This document shows, in pieces, positions 63,779-64,000 of a stretch of 64,000 nucleotides of DNA. The translations under genes and the position numbers were made by a program. The DNA is from Actinomycetaceae bacterium (GTDB taxonomy: Bacteria > Actinomycetota > Actinomycetes > Actinomycetales > Actinomycetaceae). Position 1 is the stretch's first letter; every line of letters starts with the position of its first letter. Under the pieces are notes generated by a model. It was given only the letters and a program-made list of their open reading frames with translations, searched no databases and was not told the origin of the DNA. The DNA is taken from the NCBI GenBank assembly GCA_028724905.1, contig JAQYTG010000012.1:1-64000 (forward strand), read 5' to 3'.

Positions 63779-64000
63779 GCTCTCTTCCTATCTCGTGACG
63801 TCAAACAGCCATCTGCGGGCGGCTGCGATCCGTGAGCGGCTGTGCTATCCGTGCGGAAAGCTCGATTACACCGCGCAGCTGCATTCGCACCATCTGCCTT
63901 AGCGGCCAAAACTTCACACTGTTACACGTTGCTACACGTGCACACATCGCTGCATCAGCTTTCGCCATTGCAAGAAGTTTATGCTTTTATCCTAGCTCGA
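63779..64000. other. region upstream of adk
   Basis: 222 bp at the window edge. A minus-strand frame is open through most of it but does not resemble the SecY C-terminus expected upstream of adk in the classical order, so secY may lie further away. Nothing else is recognised. Confidence 0.3.

Overview
This window looks like a chromosomal segment of a moderately GC-rich actinobacterium, most likely of the Actinomycetaceae (Trueperella, Arcanobacterium, Actinomyces and relatives). The evidence is gene content and family type: a DUF3117 protein, an LpdA-type quinone dehydrogenase without redox cysteines, a DUF4081-GNAT/ispG/rip1/dxr cluster as in mycobacteria, a single-chain PurL of about 1380 residues, a MurT/GatD pair and a sortase-anchored surface protein. 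No tRNA, rRNA or CRISPR array was seen. Species assignment is inference.

Layout. 0.1-9.4 kb: guaA, an RluA-family pseudouridine synthase, pta-ackA (acetate/ATP), mrp and an O-methyltransferase. 9.4-17.4 kb: DUF3117, a LOG-family protein, a more AT-rich accessory patch (lipoprotein and a frameshifted secreted trypsin-like protease), lpdA, proS, an exported-protein remnant and a second lipoprotein. 17.9-27.8 kb, all minus strand: DUF4081-GNAT, ispG, rip1-type protease, dxr, a DivIVA-repeat protein, rlmN, cdsA, frr and pyrH, covering isoprenoid precursors, phospholipids and translation. 28-33.7 kb: an MFS pump, glmM, rpsI-rplM and truA. 34-40.7 kb: an ArsB/SLC13-type permease, then an ATP-grasp enzyme, a PLP racemase and a MurT-like/GatD-like pair. 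41-50.4 kb: purCE, purLMN and purD. 50.5-54.1 kb: menB, menE and a MenI-type thioesterase. 54.6-59.3 kb: rplQ, rpoA, rpsK, rpsM, rpmJ, infA and map, followed by an LPXTG beta-helix protein, a membrane-anchored PrsA/SurA-like protein and adk.

Two things stand out. First, the GatD-like protein lacks both catalytic residues of a glutaminase (the nucleophile position is Gly96 in an LATGNAVE elbow, and the histidine position is Thr250 in YLTGP). Its MurT-like partner has also lost the motifs that normally contact GatD. The pair sits beside an alanine/ornithine-type racemase and an ATP-grasp enzyme, which suggests ligation of an amino acid, not amidation, in peptidoglycan or a related polymer. Second, degenerate short tandem repeats (units of about 9-39 bp) fill many intergenic gaps and also form in-frame insertions inside conserved enzymes (RluA-type synthase, TruA, PurL, MenE, a DivIVA-like protein and a permease loop). 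This points to a genome-wide process of repeat birth and decay.

Smaller oddities are a 5' truA fragment that now forms a short upstream ORF ending in the racemase ribosome-binding site, a Pta without its middle domain, an alpha operon without rpsD, a transposase remnant, and possible integrase arm sites beside the 3' end of guaA. Where the first in-frame codon gave an implausible N-terminus, starts were moved to the codon best supported by a Shine-Dalgarno sequence and family length.
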